Notes: a model not told the origin generated them from the sequence alone. DNA of 64,000 nucleotides from Pectobacterium colocasium (GCF_020181655.1 NZ_CP084032.1:4092001-4156000), one strand, 5' to 3'. Counted from the stretch's first letter, positions 21,280 through 32,157 are shown. Made by a program: numbers and translations.

Positions 21280-22221
21280 TTAAACCGGTGTCTTTAACCC
21301 GAAGAACGTCCGGGCTGTCACCACATCATCGGCGATTTGCTGTTTTAACGCATCGAGCGAAGCAAAACGCTGTTCATTACGGATTTTTTTACGCAGTACG
21401 ACTTCAATGTGACGACCATAGAGATCTATCGTCACGTCCAGCAAATGCACTTCAAGCTGCTGGCGTTGGTCACCGTTTACGGTCGGACGTGTGCCTATAT
21501 TGGCGACGCCCGGAAGCGGTTCTGGCCCCAGCCCATAAACGCTGACGGCATACACGCCACTGACAGGGGAAACCTGGCGCTTCAGCGGCAAGTTGGCAGT
21601 GGGAAACCCGATCGTTCGCCCCAGCGCTTTACCATGTTCCACGCGCCCGGAAATGGAGTAAGGGTGACCCAGCAGGCTTTCCGCCCGTTCGAGCTCATCA
21701 CGACTCAGCGCTTCTCGCACCGCCGTGCTGCTAACCCGTTTGCCGCCATTACAGAACGAATCGGTGCTGATAACATCAAATCCCGACTCACGTCCAGCCT
21801 TCTGTAATAACAGGAAATCTCCCTGACGACCAGCCCCGAAGCGGAAGTCATCCCCCACAACCAGAAACTTCACGCCCAATTTCTTCACCAGCAGAGAAGA
21901 AACGAACGTCTCGGCATCATTGGCGGCAAAACGCGCATCGAATCTGACGCACAGCAGATAGTCCACGCCGGCCTGCGCCAGATATTTCACCTTGTCACGC
22001 AGACGCGTCAAACGGGCTGGCGCTTTTTCCGCAGCGAAGAGTTCCAGCGGCTGTGGTTCAAAAATCATCACCATCACCGGCAGCCCACGAGCGCGCCCTT
22101 CCTGCTTCAGTCGTTCAAGCAGCATTTGGTGTCCGAGGTGCACGCCGTCAAAATTACCAATAGTGAGCACACAGCCGTAATGGTGTGCCCGAAGATTGTG
22201 TATACCGCGAATTAGCTGCAT
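21280..22221 (-). CDS. ribF: Bifunctional riboflavin kinase / FAD synthetase RibF
   Basis: 313 residues, same as E. coli. The N-terminal FAD-synthetase (nucleotidyltransferase) domain has [20 protein letters not shown] and ISSTAVR-like motifs (SSTAVREAL). The C-terminal riboflavin kinase domain starts near residue 185 with [27 protein letters not shown]. The enzyme turns riboflavin to FMN and then FAD. It is the first gene of the run ending in ispH and is transcribed divergently from rpsT. Confidence 0.98.
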   Translation of the reverse strand: MQLIRGIHNLRAHHYGCVLTIGNFDGVHLGHQMLLERLKQEGRARGLPVMVMIFEPQPLELFAAEKAPARLTRLRDKVKYLAQAGVDYLLCVRFDARFAANDAETFVSSLLVKKLGVKFLVVGDDFRFGAGRQGDFLLLQKAGRESGFDVISTDSFCNGGKRVSSTAVREALSRDELERAESLLGHPYSISGRVEHGKALGRTIGFPTANLPLKRQVSPVSGVYAVSVYGLGPEPLPGVANIGTRPTVNGDQRQQLEVHLLDVTIDLYGRHIEVVLRKKIRNEQRFASLDALKQQIADDVVTARTFFGLKTPV

Positions 22222-22568
22222 GGCTGGCCCAGAACAAAGGGTTAATATTATGGAAATCGGCGGATTATACCTTGTACAGCGAGTAAGGTTAACCCGCGAT
22301 TCGCGCCTTTTGCAGCCACCCTGTAAATCGTGCCGATATTTGCACGTTTTTTAGCGGAATCCTCGATGAATGACGTCCAGACGCAGAATATCCAGATAGC
22401 CGATGCCCTGCACAATCCGACTTTACCGATGGCAGACAGGGTTTTATCACATTCAGGATGAATTTCTGCTGCGAAAGGCTGTATTCCACCGCGTGAAGCT
22501 GCTAAAATCCTGCGCCATCACAACGTAACAAGTGTCGACGTACAACGACGCTTATTTGCACAAATCCA

Positions 22569-22597
22569 TTGACAAACGAAGGCTAAACGAGCATATT
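22569..22597 (+). promoter_or_regulatory. Sigma-70 promoter of rpsT (P2-like)
   Basis: TTGACA (22569-22574), a 17-bp spacer and CATATT (22592-22597). Position and sequence match the strong rpsT P2 of E. coli, about 40 nt before the start codon. A TAAAAT near 22503 may belong to a distal promoter. No gene was seen in 22222-22645. Confidence 0.8.
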
Positions 22598-22645
22598 CCA
22601 CGGCCTTTGAATTGTCCTCGATTGAATATATTTGGGAGTTGGACC

Positions 22646-22909
22646 TTGGCTAATATCAAATCAGCTAAGAAACGCGCCGTACAATCTGAGAAGCGCCGTA
22701 AGCATAACGCAAGCCGTCGCTCTATGATGCGTACTTTCATCAAGAAAGTATACGCGGCGATCGCGACTGGCGATAAAGAAGCGGCACAGAAAGCGTTTAA
22801 TGACATGCAACCGATCGTGGATCGTCAGGCTGGTAAAGGCCTGATCCACAAGAACAAAGCTGCACGTCATAAATCCAATCTGGTTGCGCGCATCAACGCC
22901 ATGCAATAA
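22646..22909 (+). CDS. rpsT: 30S ribosomal protein S20
   Basis: 87 residues from a TTG start at 22646, preceded by GGGAGTTGGACC. E. coli rpsT also uses UUG, which makes initiation weak and supports autogenous translational control by S20. The protein is basic and helical, opening with [20 protein letters not shown], and binds 16S rRNA early in 30S assembly. A longer frame to ATG 22532 overlaps the promoter and is not used. A strong terminator follows. Confidence 0.97.
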   Translation: MANIKSAKKRAVQSEKRRKHNASRRSMMRTFIKKVYAAIATGDKEAAQKAFNDMQPIVDRQAGKGLIHKNKAARHKSNLVARINAMQ

Positions 22910-22936
22910 TCACGCACCTGCGTGTTGTTGCTAAGA

Positions 22937-22962
22937 AAAAACCGGCTCAGGCCGGTTTTTTT
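22937..22962 (+). terminator. Terminator of rpsT, overlapping the end of nhaR
   Basis: Stem AAAAACCGGC / GCCGGTTTTT with TCAG loop and a T-run on the plus strand. The A-run on the other side makes it bidirectional. The nhaR stop codon (22947) lies inside it, so the last nhaR codons are part of the hairpin. Confidence 0.9.
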
Positions 22963-23861
22963 GTGTCTGTCGTATCACAGAAGAGCGCCGAAAAATCCGC
23001 GTTACACACACGCTGTACCGCCGGATGCTGGATCATTCTGGCCGCAAAGATCGCGTAATACTCGTCCTGAATGTTCTCGATCCTGCCGATCTCGACGATG
23101 TCGCCCTGCTGGTAGATTTCATTGGCATACAGCGATGGCGCAACGAAAATGGCGTCATTATTAATGCCGAACGCGGTCATCAGCGCCGCATCATCAAATT
23201 CCCCCAAAATGTTCACCTGAATATTCTGCGCAGTAAACCAATTCAGCAACTTGCGTCCCAACATGGTTCGCCGTCCTGGAATCAGTAACTTACGCTGTTC
23301 AAGGCAGGCAGGAAAAGCGTATTCGGGCTGAGGACGTTTACAGTAAAAGCTTACGCCACACTCGCCCAGCTTGATTGAAAATAGCCCTTCCTGCTGCGTT
23401 GAATCTACCGGACAATCCGACAAAATCATATCCAGCTTATGCTGGCTCAACTGCTCCAGCAGCATTTCGTGCGTCGACTCAAAACAGCGCAAATGGATAT
23501 GCTCCTGTTCCGTCACGACCGTTTCCAGCACCCTGCTCACCAGCCGTTTGGACAATGCATCTGCCACGCCGACATCGAATAACAGGTTCGATTCTTTGCG
23601 GTAGTTCACAATATCCAACATTTCCTGGCTAAGCTGAAACATGCTATCCGCATAGCGAAAAACTAGCTGCCCCAGCTCTGTCGGTTCCAGCCCCCGTCCC
23701 TTGCGCTTGAAAAGCTTGCCTTGCAGACGCTCTTCCAGGCATTTGATCTGCCCGGTAATGGTCTGCGGCGTTAAGAACAGCGTCTCTGCCGCACCGGCAA
23801 CGGAGCCCGACTTATAAACCTGCCAGAAATAATAGAGATGATTAAAATTCAAATGAGACAC
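22947..23861 (-). CDS. nhaR: LysR-family activator of the Na+/H+ antiporter NhaR
   Basis: 304 residues from GTG 23859-23861, which has a GAGGGGG Shine-Dalgarno; a frame to 23897 would overlap nhaA. The N-terminal helix-turn-helix ([20 protein letters not shown], then [17 protein letters not shown]) and the [13 protein letters not shown] wing match NhaR. It activates nhaA in response to sodium, and in E. coli also other genes. It lies 32 bp downstream of nhaA in one operon. The C-terminus differs from E. coli because it runs into the terminator shared with rpsT. Confidence 0.94.
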   Translation of the reverse strand: MSHLNFNHLYYFWQVYKSGSVAGAAETLFLTPQTITGQIKCLEERLQGKLFKRKGRGLEPTELGQLVFRYADSMFQLSQEMLDIVNYRKESNLLFDVGVADALSKRLVSRVLETVVTEQEHIHLRCFESTHEMLLEQLSQHKLDMILSDCPVDSTQQEGLFSIKLGECGVSFYCKRPQPEYAFPACLEQRKLLIPGRRTMLGRKLLNWFTAQNIQVNILGEFDDAALMTAFGINNDAIFVAPSLYANEIYQQGDIVEIGRIENIQDEYYAIFAARMIQHPAVQRVCNADFSALFCDTTDTKKPA

Positions 23862-23893
23862 ACCCGCCCCCTCTTCGCGTCTCCGGCATAGCC

Positions 23894-25090
23894 TCAACCC
23901 TTACACGGCTGCACCGCCTTGTCCAGCGCAGGCAACACCCCACGTAGTGCCAGATAGCCAAGCAGCGCCGCCAATCCCGATGCCAGCAAGATTCCCAGCT
24001 TGGCATAGGTAATCAATTCCGCATCACCGCCAGAAAAGGCCAGCAGCGTAATGAATATCGACATGGTAAAACCGATGCCACACAGCACGGACACCGCCAC
24101 AATCTGGCTAAAGCCAACGCCAGCAGGCAAACGCGCGTAGCCCAGCCGAATGGTTAGCCAACTGAACAAGGTAATACCCAGCGGTTTACCGATCAGTAGC
24201 CCGGCGGCGATACCCAGACTAAGAGGGGAGAACAGTTTTTCCAGCACAATTCCCTGTAACACAATGCCAGCGTTAGCGAAGGCAAACAGCGGAATAATCA
24301 GAAACGCGACCCACGTTTGTAAACCGTGTTCCAGCGTGGTTGCCGGAGACGTTTCCCCGTCGGACGTGCGCAAAGGGATAAAGAATCCGACGATCACCCC
24401 AGCCAACGTCGCATGAACGCCACATTTCAGGATGCAGACCCACAGAGCAATCCCCACCAGCAAATAGGCGGATGTTTTCCTGACCTGTTGCCTGTTCAAA
24501 TAGGCCAGCGCTGCAACCGCCAATACCGCGCCGCACAGCGCAGGCCAGAAGATCTGCTGCGTATAAAACAGAGCAATGATTAGGATCGCCCCCAGATCGT
24601 CAATGATCGCCAGCGCCAGCAAGAAGACTTTTAACCCTGCGGGAACGCGCTTGCCCAATAGCGTCAGCACACCAATGGCGAATGCAATATCTGTCGCAGC
24701 GGGAATAGCCCAGCCAGCGCGCGTTACCTCATCCTTTGCGTTGAAAAGCAGAAAGAGCAAGGCGGGAAAAATCATTCCGCCTACCGCCGCCACTAGTGGC
24801 AACATCGCCTGTTGACGACTGGCTAGCGAGCCTTCAACCAGTTCTCGTTTCACTTCCAGACCAATCAGCAGGAAGAAAATCGCCATCAGGCCATCATTAA
24901 TCCACAGCAGCAGATTCTTATTAATTTCCAGTGCGCCAAAGCGCATTTCCACTGGCATCATCAGGAACTGTTGATAACCAGCAGCAGTAACAGACCAATT
25001 GGCAAACGCGAGCGCGAAAACCGTTGCCATCATCAGCATGATGCCAGCCGCCGCATCCAATCCGATAAAACGGCGAATCATTGTTATCAT
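23894..25090 (-). CDS. nhaA: Na+/H+ antiporter NhaA
   Basis: 398 residues from ATG 25090. An ATG at 25099 is in frame, but GGGAG sits directly against it and is correctly spaced for 25090. Twelve membrane helices are expected. The ion-binding aspartates are present, in [12 protein letters not shown] (E. coli Asp133) and [10 protein letters not shown] (Asp163/164), as is the pH-sensor entrance region [14 protein letters not shown]. NhaA exchanges two H+ for one Na+ at alkaline pH. The 287 bp upstream carry no ORF and presumably NhaR sites. Confidence 0.95.
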   Translation of the reverse strand: MITMIRRFIGLDAAAGIMLMMATVFALAFANWSVTAAGYQQFLMMPVEMRFGALEINKNLLLWINDGLMAIFFLLIGLEVKRELVEGSLASRQQAMLPLVAAVGGMIFPALLFLLFNAKDEVTRAGWAIPAATDIAFAIGVLTLLGKRVPAGLKVFLLALAIIDDLGAILIIALFYTQQIFWPALCGAVLAVAALAYLNRQQVRKTSAYLLVGIALWVCILKCGVHATLAGVIVGFFIPLRTSDGETSPATTLEHGLQTWVAFLIIPLFAFANAGIVLQGIVLEKLFSPLSLGIAAGLLIGKPLGITLFSWLTIRLGYARLPAGVGFSQIVAVSVLCGIGFTMSIFITLLAFSGGDAELITYAKLGILLASGLAALLGYLALRGVLPALDKAVQPCKG

Positions 25091-25320
25091 TGACTTCATC
25101 TCCCATCAGGCGCGAACACCAATACCGTACGTCCGCTTTCTTGCTGGCAAGATTACGCAATCTAACCACTCGTTAAAAGCAGATTAAAACTGGCATAAAG
25201 ATCGTAAAAACCGATCATTTAAGGTGATAACTATTCAGAGGAGGAGATAAAAAACGTCGGGAGCGTTTTTCAACATTGCGCAGCAACGGCCGCAAGGTGA
25301 CGGACAAGGATGCCGGTCAT

Positions 25321-25349
25321 AAAAAAACCGGCGGGTTTACCCCACCGGT
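25321..25349 (-). terminator. Terminator of dnaKJ
   Basis: Nine-base arms ACCGGCGGG / CCCACCGGT with one mismatch. On the minus strand the stem runs into a run of seven T, 28 bp after the dnaJ stop. Confidence 0.85.
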
Positions 25350-25377
25350 CTTTTGATTACGCGTTAACGATAAACCA

Positions 25378-26514
25378 TTAACGGGTTAAATCGTCGAAGA
25401 ATTTCTTCACGCCATCGAAAAAGCTTTTCGAACGCGGGCTGTTTCTTTCACCGGACGGGCCGCCGAAACTCTCATCGAGTTCTTGTAGCAGCTGTCTTTG
25501 ACGTTCGTTCAGATTAACTGGCGTTTCGACCACTACACGGCACAGCAGATCGCCCTGCGCACCGCCACGTACCGATTTCACACCTTTGCCGCGCATACGG
25601 AACAGTTTGCCGGTTTGCGTTTCCGCAGGCACTTTCAGCTTCACACGGCCATCCAGCGTCGGGACTTCAATCTCGCCGCCTAATGCAGCCATCGCAAAGT
25701 TGATCGGCACTTCGCAGTACAGGTTATTCTCTTCACGCTGGAAGATCGGGTGCGCTTTAACCTGCACCTGAACGTACAAATCTCCTGACGGCGCGCCGTG
25801 CTCACCGGCTTCACCTTCACCGGACAAGCGAATACGGTCACCCGTGTCCACGCCAGCTGGAATTTTCACCGACAGCGTTTTGCTCTTCTCTACACGGCCA
25901 TGACCGTGGCATTTGACGCACGGATCTTTAATGATCTTACCGCGCCCATGACAGTGCGGACATGCCTGCTGTACGGTAAAGAAGCCCTGACGCATCTGAA
26001 CCTGGCCGTTACCATGACAGGTTGGACAGGTGATCGGAGAACTACCCGGCTTCGCACCGCTGCCGTGGCACACATCACACTCTTCCAGCGCGGGAATTCG
26101 GATCTCTTTGGTGACGCCACGTACCGCTTCTTCCAGCGTCAACTCCATGTTGTAGCGTAAATCGGATCCACGGCTCGCACGCTGACGGCGGCCACCGCCA
26201 AAAATGTCCCCGAACACGTCGCCAAAAATATCACCAAAATCGGCACCGCCGCCGCCAAAACCACCGCCGCCTCCGCCCATACCACCTTGCTCAAACGCCG
26301 CATGGCCGTACTGATCGTAGGCGGCGCGTTTTTGCGAGTCGGTAAGGATCTCGTAGGCTTCTTTGATCTCTTTGAACTTGGCTTCTGCCTCGCTATCACC
26401 CGGATTGCGATCGGGGTGGTACTTCATTGCCAGACGCTTATAGGCTTTCTTTATCTCGCGCTCATCCGCGCTTTTCGAAACGCCCAGGCTTTCGTAATAA
26501 TCTTGCTTCGCCAT
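25378..26514 (-). CDS. dnaJ: Chaperone DnaJ (Hsp40)
   Basis: 378 residues from ATG 26514, preceded by AGGAAAAGAA; seven extra codons to 26535 are not needed. Domains in order: J domain (1-70) with the HPD triplet in KYHPDRNPG; Gly/Phe-rich linker (about 75-110); zinc domain with four CxxCxGxG repeats ([32 protein letters not shown]); then the C-terminal substrate-binding beta domains and dimerisation tail. It delivers substrates to DnaK and stimulates its ATPase. It shares the dnaK transcript. Confidence 0.98.
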   Translation of the reverse strand: MAKQDYYESLGVSKSADEREIKKAYKRLAMKYHPDRNPGDSEAEAKFKEIKEAYEILTDSQKRAAYDQYGHAAFEQGGMGGGGGGFGGGGADFGDIFGDVFGDIFGGGRRQRASRGSDLRYNMELTLEEAVRGVTKEIRIPALEECDVCHGSGAKPGSSPITCPTCHGNGQVQMRQGFFTVQQACPHCHGRGKIIKDPCVKCHGHGRVEKSKTLSVKIPAGVDTGDRIRLSGEGEAGEHGAPSGDLYVQVQVKAHPIFQREENNLYCEVPINFAMAALGGEIEVPTLDGRVKLKVPAETQTGKLFRMRGKGVKSVRGGAQGDLLCRVVVETPVNLNERQRQLLQELDESFGGPSGERNSPRSKSFFDGVKKFFDDLTR

Positions 26515-26621
26515 TTCTTTTCCTGCCCTCAACATGCGTGCACGGGCGCAGAGTTTCCTCGACGCCCGTGCTGATTGCCAGCAATAGCCTTGTGGCTGCT
26601 ACTGCGCCCGCTCAAGGGCGA
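26515..26621 (-). ncRNA. Structured dnaK-dnaJ intercistronic RNA, possibly tpke11-like
   Basis: The 107-nt gap holds several hairpins. The best has a perfect 9-bp stem GCACGGGCG / CGCCCGTGC (26540-26571) with a 14-nt loop. A second forms from CGCCC and GGGCG beside the dnaK stop. E. coli has an annotated small RNA, tpke11, in this same gap; homology here is inferred from position only. Confidence 0.4.
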
Positions 26622-28529
26622 TTACTTTTTATCTTTTACTTCTTCAAACTCAGCATCAACGACATCGTCGTCGCGACGAGCAGAGGCATCATCAGCGGCA
26701 CCTTCAGGGCCTTGCTGTGGTTGAGACGCTTCCAGCAGCTTGCCGGAAACCTGAACCAGCGCCTGCATTTTCGCTTCAATTTCTGCTTTGTCTTCGCCTT
26801 TCAGCGCGCTTTCCAGCGCTTTCAGTGCGTCGTCAATGGCAGCTTTATCGTCAGCGGCCAGTTTATCGCCCGCTTCTTCCAGCTGCTTACGCGTGCTGTG
26901 CAGCAGGTGATCGCCCTGGTTGCGTACCTGAACCAGCTCTTCAAACTTACGGTCAGCTTCAGCGTTCGCTTCTGCATCACGTACCATCTTCTGGATTTCT
27001 TCTTCGTTCAGACCAGAAGATGCCTTGATGGTGATTTTCTGCTCGCGGCCGCTGTTTTTGTCTTTCGCAGAAACATGCAGGATACCGTCGGCGTCGATGT
27101 CGAAAGTGACTTCGATCTGCGGCATACCGCGCGGTGCAGCCTGAATACCATCCAGGTTAAACTGACCCAGTGATTTGTTATCGTGCGCACGCTTACGCTC
27201 ACCCTGCAGAACATGAATCGTTACCGCAGACTGGTTGTCTTCCGCCGTTGAGAACACCTGACTGTGTTTAGTCGGGATGGTGGTGTTCTTGGCAATCAGC
27301 GCCGTCATCACGCCGCCCATGGTTTCGATACCCAGAGACAGCGGGGTAACGTCCAGCAGCAGAACGTCTTTCACGTCACCAGACAGAACACCGCCCTGAA
27401 CCGCAGCACCGATAGCAACTGCTTCATCCGGGTTCACGTCTTTACGCGGCTCTTTACCGAAGAAGTCAGCGACTTTCTTCTGTACCAGAGGCATACGCGT
27501 CTGACCACCAACCAGAATCACGTCCTGAATTTCAGAAACGGACAGGCCAGCATCCTGCAATGCCACTTTCAGCGGCTCCAGAGAACGGTTAACCAGCTCT
27601 TCTACCAGTGATTCCAGTTTCGCACGAGTCACTTTGATGTTCAGGTGCTTAGGACCCGTCGCATCCGCCGTGATGTACGGCAGGTTAACGTCGGTCTGCT
27701 GAGCAGAAGACAGCTCGATCTTGGCTTTTTCTGCCGCTTCTTTCAGACGCTGCATCGCCAGCGGGTCATTGCGCAGGTCGAAACCTTGCTCTTTCTTAAA
27801 TTCGTCAACCAGATAGTTGATCATGCGGCTATCGAAGTCTTCACCACCCAGGTGTGTATCACCGTTGGTCGCCAGCACTTCAAAGGTTTTTTCGCCATCA
27901 ACTTCGTCGATTTCGATGATGGAAATATCGAACGTACCGCCGCCCAGATCGTAAACCGCGATAGTACGGTTGCCGACTTCTTTATCCAGACCGTATGCCA
28001 ATGCTGCCGCTGTCGGTTCGTTGATGATACGTTTGACTTCCAGACCCGCGATACGGCCGGCATCTTTGGTCGCCTGACGCTGTGCATCGTTGAAGTAAGC
28101 CGGTACGGTGATAACCGCTTCGGAGATCGTCTCACCCAGATAGTCTTCTGCCGTTTTCTTCATTTTTTTCAGCACTTCAGCTGAAATCTGCGGCGGAGCC
28201 ATTTTCTGATCTTTCACTTCCAGCCATGCATCGCCATTATCTGCCGCGATAATTTTGTACGGCATGATGTTGGCATCGCGCTGAACTTCTTCGTCTTTGA
28301 AACGACGACCAATCAGACGCTTGATAGCAAACAGGGTATTTTTCGGGTTGGTCACTGCCTGACGTTTAGCCGGTTGGCCAACCAGAGTTTCGCCATCTTG
28401 CGTATAAGCAATAATTGAAGGCGTGGTGCGATCGCCTTCGCTATTTTCCAGTACTTTTACCTGCGTACCGTCCATAATCGCGACACAAGAGTTGGTTGTA
28501 CCCAGGTCGATACCAATAATCTTACCCAT
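26622..28529 (-). CDS. dnaK: Chaperone DnaK (Hsp70)
   Basis: 635 residues (E. coli 638). The nucleotide-binding domain opens with [13 protein letters not shown] and carries [14 protein letters not shown] and [14 protein letters not shown]. The linker [18 protein letters not shown] begins the substrate-binding domain, followed by the helical lid and a C-terminal tail ending in an EEVKDKK-type motif, as in E. coli. DnaK folds proteins with DnaJ and GrpE and restrains sigma-32. A sigma-32 promoter is visible upstream. Long ORFs on the opposite strand are codon-bias shadows. Confidence 0.99.
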   Translation of the reverse strand: MGKIIGIDLGTTNSCVAIMDGTQVKVLENSEGDRTTPSIIAYTQDGETLVGQPAKRQAVTNPKNTLFAIKRLIGRRFKDEEVQRDANIMPYKIIAADNGDAWLEVKDQKMAPPQISAEVLKKMKKTAEDYLGETISEAVITVPAYFNDAQRQATKDAGRIAGLEVKRIINEPTAAALAYGLDKEVGNRTIAVYDLGGGTFDISIIEIDEVDGEKTFEVLATNGDTHLGGEDFDSRMINYLVDEFKKEQGFDLRNDPLAMQRLKEAAEKAKIELSSAQQTDVNLPYITADATGPKHLNIKVTRAKLESLVEELVNRSLEPLKVALQDAGLSVSEIQDVILVGGQTRMPLVQKKVADFFGKEPRKDVNPDEAVAIGAAVQGGVLSGDVKDVLLLDVTPLSLGIETMGGVMTALIAKNTTIPTKHSQVFSTAEDNQSAVTIHVLQGERKRAHDNKSLGQFNLDGIQAAPRGMPQIEVTFDIDADGILHVSAKDKNSGREQKITIKASSGLNEEEIQKMVRDAEANAEADRKFEELVQVRNQGDHLLHSTRKQLEEAGDKLAADDKAAIDDALKALESALKGEDKAEIEAKMQALVQVSGKLLEASQPQQGPEGAADDASARRDDDVVDAEFEEVKDKK

Positions 28530-28735
28530 CTAAACATCTCCACTAAAAAGTCATATTCGGTGTGGTGGTTAAACCTACTGTGCGGGCGAAATGTCATTTT
28601 TCAACAAGATTTCTCGTTTTCCAACGACACACCCTCGTTTTCATCAGCAGCACACGTTTCATTGCCATGCTAACCACCGATGTAACGGCCCGACACACGC
28701 CTTCGCGGCAGGTCAAACTGTTTCGGTTGGAAATA

Positions 28736-28763
28736 AGATGGGGCCAACATTTCTATCATCAAG
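28736..28763 (-). promoter_or_regulatory. Sigma-32 heat-shock promoter of dnaKJ
   Basis: On the minus strand CTTGAT (28763-28758), a 14-bp spacer and CCCCATCT (28743-28736), against the consensus CTTGAA / CCCCATNT. The predicted 5' leader is about 200 nt. A weaker TTGAAA...CCCGCA pair occurs nearer the gene. The rest of 28530-29011 shows no ORF. Confidence 0.75.
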
Positions 28764-29011
28764 GGGGGAAGATGAAAAAAAATGACCTTTATCCCTCGTA
28801 CGATCAAACTATTCTGCCTTCCCCATGTTGTGTCCATTCCAAACGCCCGATATGATGCCGCGCTCGCCGCAAAAATGGGGACATTTCCCTACACAATGGC
28901 GGGCAATAACACCTAAACGACACCTATCCCAACGTGATTGGCGCATTCGCTAGCCTTAATGCTGCGCTCGACGCGAAGGGACTATTAATAATCTGTTATT
29001 GCAGAGGATTT

Positions 29012-29587
29012 ATGAGCACGAACACGTTGGCAAATCCTGGTCCATTAGGACTGATGGGCTTCGGGATGACCACTATTCTGTTGAACCTGCACAACGCAGG
29101 CTTTTTCCCACTTTCTTCCATCATTCTCAGCATGGGTATTTTCTACGGCGGCATCGCCCAGATTCTGGCCGGTCTGCTGGAGTATAAAAAAGGCAATACA
29201 TTCGGCGTGACCGCGTTTACGTCTTATGGCGCATTCTGGCTGACGCTGGTTGCCATTCTCATGCTGCCGAAAATGGGTCTGGCGGAAGCCAGCGATGCCC
29301 AGTTCCTTGGCGTGTTTCTTGGCCTGTGGGGCATCTTCACGCTGTTTATGTTCTTCGGTACATTCGGCACCAACCGCGCACTGCAATTTGTTTTCGGTAG
29401 CCTGACCGTACTGTTTGCTCTGCTGGCCGTCGGTAACTTCACCGGCAACCACGCGCTGCTGACCTTCGCGGGTTACGAAGGCATCATCTGTGGCGCAAGC
29501 GCAATTTATCTGGCAATGGCTGAAGTGCTGAACGAGAAGTTTGGCCGTAGCGTCCTGCCAATCGGTTCATGTGGCGCGTCCCACTAA
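29012..29587 (+). CDS. satP: Acetate/succinate-proton symporter SatP
   Basis: 191 residues from ATG 29012, with AGAGGA upstream (E. coli SatP/YaaH 188). The AceTr family motif is present near the N-terminus as NPGPLGLMGFGMTT, and six membrane helices follow, including GIAQILAGLLEYKKGNTFG and FGTNRALQFVFGSLT. It moves acetate and succinate with protons, through a hexameric channel-like structure in known homologues. It is divergent from dnaK and monocistronic, with a strong terminator. Confidence 0.94.
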   Translation: MSTNTLANPGPLGLMGFGMTTILLNLHNAGFFPLSSIILSMGIFYGGIAQILAGLLEYKKGNTFGVTAFTSYGAFWLTLVAILMLPKMGLAEASDAQFLGVFLGLWGIFTLFMFFGTFGTNRALQFVFGSLTVLFALLAVGNFTGNHALLTFAGYEGIICGASAIYLAMAEVLNEKFGRSVLPIGSCGASH

Positions 29588-29640
29588 GTTCTGATGCGAT
29601 ATAATTTCTGACGCGGTAAGCTCTCGCCGCGTTAAATGCC

Positions 29641-29678
29641 AACGGGCCCTGTCTATCTGACAGGGCCCGTTTGTTTTT
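29641..29678 (+). terminator. Terminator of satP
   Basis: A 13-bp perfect stem (AACGGGCCCTGTC and its complement) with a 5-nt loop, followed by TGTTTTT. One of the strongest terminators in the window. Confidence 0.93.
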
Positions 29679-29721
29679 GATGACGGATTTTCGATAACGC
29701 TATGTTTTCGATTAAGTACGC

Positions 29722-31059
29722 TTAAACCTCAACAGGCGAACGATCGCGCGCGTCGCTGTCGGCCAACGCTCGCGAATCAGCATCCAGATCGCGCTGCAAA
29801 TAAATCCCCAACAGCAACCCTACTGCGGCTAGCGTCAGGACATAAAATGCTGGTGCCAGCGGCGTTGCTTTCATAATCAGCGTGACAAAGACGGGCGTCA
29901 GGCCGCCGAAAATGGCATAGGAAACGTTGTAAGAAAAAGAAATCCCCGAGAACCGCACCGCGGCCGGAAACGCCCGCACCATGACATACGGCACACCGCC
30001 CACCACGCCAACGCTGAGCCCCACAATCGCATAGCTGACAAAGAGCAGCGTCGTACTGCTTGCTGCCGAACTGTAAAAGAACCAGCTACAGGCGGCCAAC
30101 GACAGGCTACCCACCATAAACAGCTTGCTGGCACCAAAGCGGTCGACCAGCAGCCCCGAACCGACGCAGCCCACCATCAATGCAATCGTTGCCAAACAGT
30201 TCGCCTGCAACGCCAGCGCGGCAGGAATCCCGTGGACTTTTTGCAGATAGGTCGGTGCCATCAGAATAACGACGACGATGCACGCAGACAGCAGCCAGGT
30301 CAGCAGCATGGAAACCACAACCGCACGTTTATGGTTTAAGACGACAGATTTCAGCGGCAGTTCTTCCGCCAATTTCTTCTGCGCCTGCATTTCCATAAAA
30401 ATAGGCGTTTCCTGCAACCAGCGGCGCAGATACATGGCAACAAGGCCGAAGACCCCGCCGATGAAGAAGGGGAGCCGCCAGCCACCGCCAGACATCTGCT
30501 CTGGCGTCAGCACCGTATTCAGCAACGTTGCGATCAGCGAGCCTAGCAAAATCCCCATCGTCAAGCCGGCAGTCAGCGTACCGCAGGCAAACCCAATACG
30601 GGCGCGCGGCACATGCTCCGCAACGAAGACCCACGCGCCGGGGACTTCGCCACCGATTGCCGCGCCTTGCAGCACGCGCATTAACAGCAGTAAAAGCGGT
30701 GCCGCAATACCAATGGCTTCATAGGTCGGCAGCAAGCCCATTGCCAGCGTCGGTAGCGCCATCAGCAATATGCTCAGGCTGAACATTCTCTTACGTCCGC
30801 TCTTATCACCGAAGTGGGCCATGATGATGCCCCCAAGCGGACGCGCCAGATAGCCTGCGGCGAAAATACCGAACGTCTGAACCTGCCGCAGCCATTCAGG
30901 AATATCCGGCGGGAAGAAGAGATCGCCAATCACGGCAGCAAAGAAGACGAAAATAATAAAATCATAAAACTCTAACGCGCCACCCAGCGCAGCCAGAGAC
31001 AGCGTTTTATAGTCCTGCCGGTTCAACCGGCGAGGATCGGCGTGTTGATCCTGAGTCAT
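29722..31059 (-). CDS. MFS transporter of the metabolite:H+ symporter (MHS) type
   Basis: 445 residues with about 12 membrane helices. Features are ALEFYDFIIFVFFAAVIGDLFFP in helix 1, the MFS motif GDKSGRKRMF between helices 2 and 3, and LLLLMRVLQGAAIGGEVPGAWVF, all typical of the ProP/KgtP/ShiA/CitA branch. The substrate (organic acid, osmolyte or aromatic acid) cannot be told from sequence. The C-terminal tail is hydrophilic and Asp-rich, without the ProP coiled coil. It is a single gene between satP and mog, absent from the E. coli order, and is an accessory insertion. Confidence 0.85.
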   Translation of the reverse strand: MTQDQHADPRRLNRQDYKTLSLAALGGALEFYDFIIFVFFAAVIGDLFFPPDIPEWLRQVQTFGIFAAGYLARPLGGIIMAHFGDKSGRKRMFSLSILLMALPTLAMGLLPTYEAIGIAAPLLLLLMRVLQGAAIGGEVPGAWVFVAEHVPRARIGFACGTLTAGLTMGILLGSLIATLLNTVLTPEQMSGGGWRLPFFIGGVFGLVAMYLRRWLQETPIFMEMQAQKKLAEELPLKSVVLNHKRAVVVSMLLTWLLSACIVVVILMAPTYLQKVHGIPAALALQANCLATIALMVGCVGSGLLVDRFGASKLFMVGSLSLAACSWFFYSSAASSTTLLFVSYAIVGLSVGVVGGVPYVMVRAFPAAVRFSGISFSYNVSYAIFGGLTPVFVTLIMKATPLAPAFYVLTLAAVGLLLGIYLQRDLDADSRALADSDARDRSPVEV

Positions 31060-31179
31060 AAGATACCGTGCATTGCCAGAGTGAAAAAATCCACCGCAGT
31101 GTGTAAAATAGAAATTACTATAGCGGCAAAATTTTTATACACCAGTAAAGCTGAATCTTATGTTTCAAATCGCCTAACT

Positions 31180-31767
31180 TCAGTCTTTTATTTCGCGCAT
31201 GGCATTTTTAGGGCGAAAAGCTGCTACTACATCTGGATTGGTCTCGATGTAAGGGCCTTCCAGCAGTTGGATACAATACGGTACGCTGGCAAAAATACCG
31301 GCCACAACCACCTTGCCATCAGCGTCTTTTAAACCTTCCAGCGTTTCCTTAATCGACTTAGGCTGCCCCGGTAAGTTAAGAATCAGCGCCTGTTTGCGCA
31401 GCACACCCACCTGACGAGAGAGAATCGCGGTAGGCACGAAGCGCAGGCTGATCTGCCGCATTTGCTCGCCAAACCCCGGCATTTCTCGATCGGCAACGGC
31501 CAGCGTGGCGTCCGGCGTGACATCACGACGTGCTGGCCCTGTGCCTCCGGTCGTCAACACCAGGTGACAGCCGCGCTCATCAACCAGTTCACACAGCGTT
31601 TGTTCAATCATCGGTTGCTCATCAGGCACCAGTCGCGTTTCCACTTCGAAAGGCGTAGTCAGGGCACTACGGAGCCAGGATTCCAGTTCTGGGATGCCTT
31701 TATCCTGATAAACCCCGTTGGAAGCGCGGTCAGATACGGAGACCAAACCAATACGCAATACGTTCAT
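31180..31767 (-). CDS. mog: Molybdopterin adenylyltransferase Mog
   Basis: 195 residues from ATG 31767 (E. coli 195), with GAGG upstream; the frame extends to a GTG at 31773 without a better signal. The MoCF-type nucleotide-binding motif TTGGTGPARRDVTPDATL and DREMPGFGEQMRQ are intact, with LNLPGQPKSIKETL near the C-terminus. Mog adenylylates molybdopterin before MoeA inserts molybdate, completing molybdenum cofactor. It lies between satP and talB as in E. coli. Confidence 0.97.
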   Translation of the reverse strand: MNVLRIGLVSVSDRASNGVYQDKGIPELESWLRSALTTPFEVETRLVPDEQPMIEQTLCELVDERGCHLVLTTGGTGPARRDVTPDATLAVADREMPGFGEQMRQISLRFVPTAILSRQVGVLRKQALILNLPGQPKSIKETLEGLKDADGKVVVAGIFASVPYCIQLLEGPYIETNPDVVAAFRPKNAMREIKD

Positions 31768-32157
31768 AAGCACCTCAGTCTAAATAAAACACCAATTTTA
31801 TCAGGATATTGAGCGCTTTTAGCAAACAATTAGCTGTTATGAGGAAATTCACACTGCATCTGTTATTTCATGCTGATCGCAATACAGCATTTGATAATAA
31901 TTATTAAATAGCGTCTCAAAAAATCGAAGCACATGACTTGAATTAATAATACCGTTTCGCAATTAAAATTTAAGAATAGCAGGCGCATAAAAAAGATCGC
32001 TTACCCATTAAGAGCGGGTGAAATAAGCCGATAGATTAAAGAGAAAATAATGGCGCCCGCCAAGGCAGAACATCTCGTTAAAGCGAATAATATGATAAAA
32101 TTAAAGCACTTCTTTCGTATCACAATAAGTAAAAAAAGCCCTATCAAGGAAGTCGCC
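31768..32157. other. AT-rich gap upstream of the diguanylate cyclase gene
   Basis: 390 bp, clearly more AT-rich than the surrounding core genes. A longer frame of the GGDEF gene reaches back to 32050 but has weaker initiation. I see no independent gene, repeat or clear operator. Confidence 0.5.

Noticed and set aside
26427..27173. 248-codon plus-strand ORF opposite dnaJ/dnaK
   Set aside because: Antisense to highly biased heat-shock genes; such frames are a well-known artefact of strong codon bias opposite dnaK.
31042..31332. 96-codon plus-strand ORF between the MHS transporter and mog
   Set aside because: Overlaps both neighbouring genes in antisense and has no initiation signal or recognisable composition.
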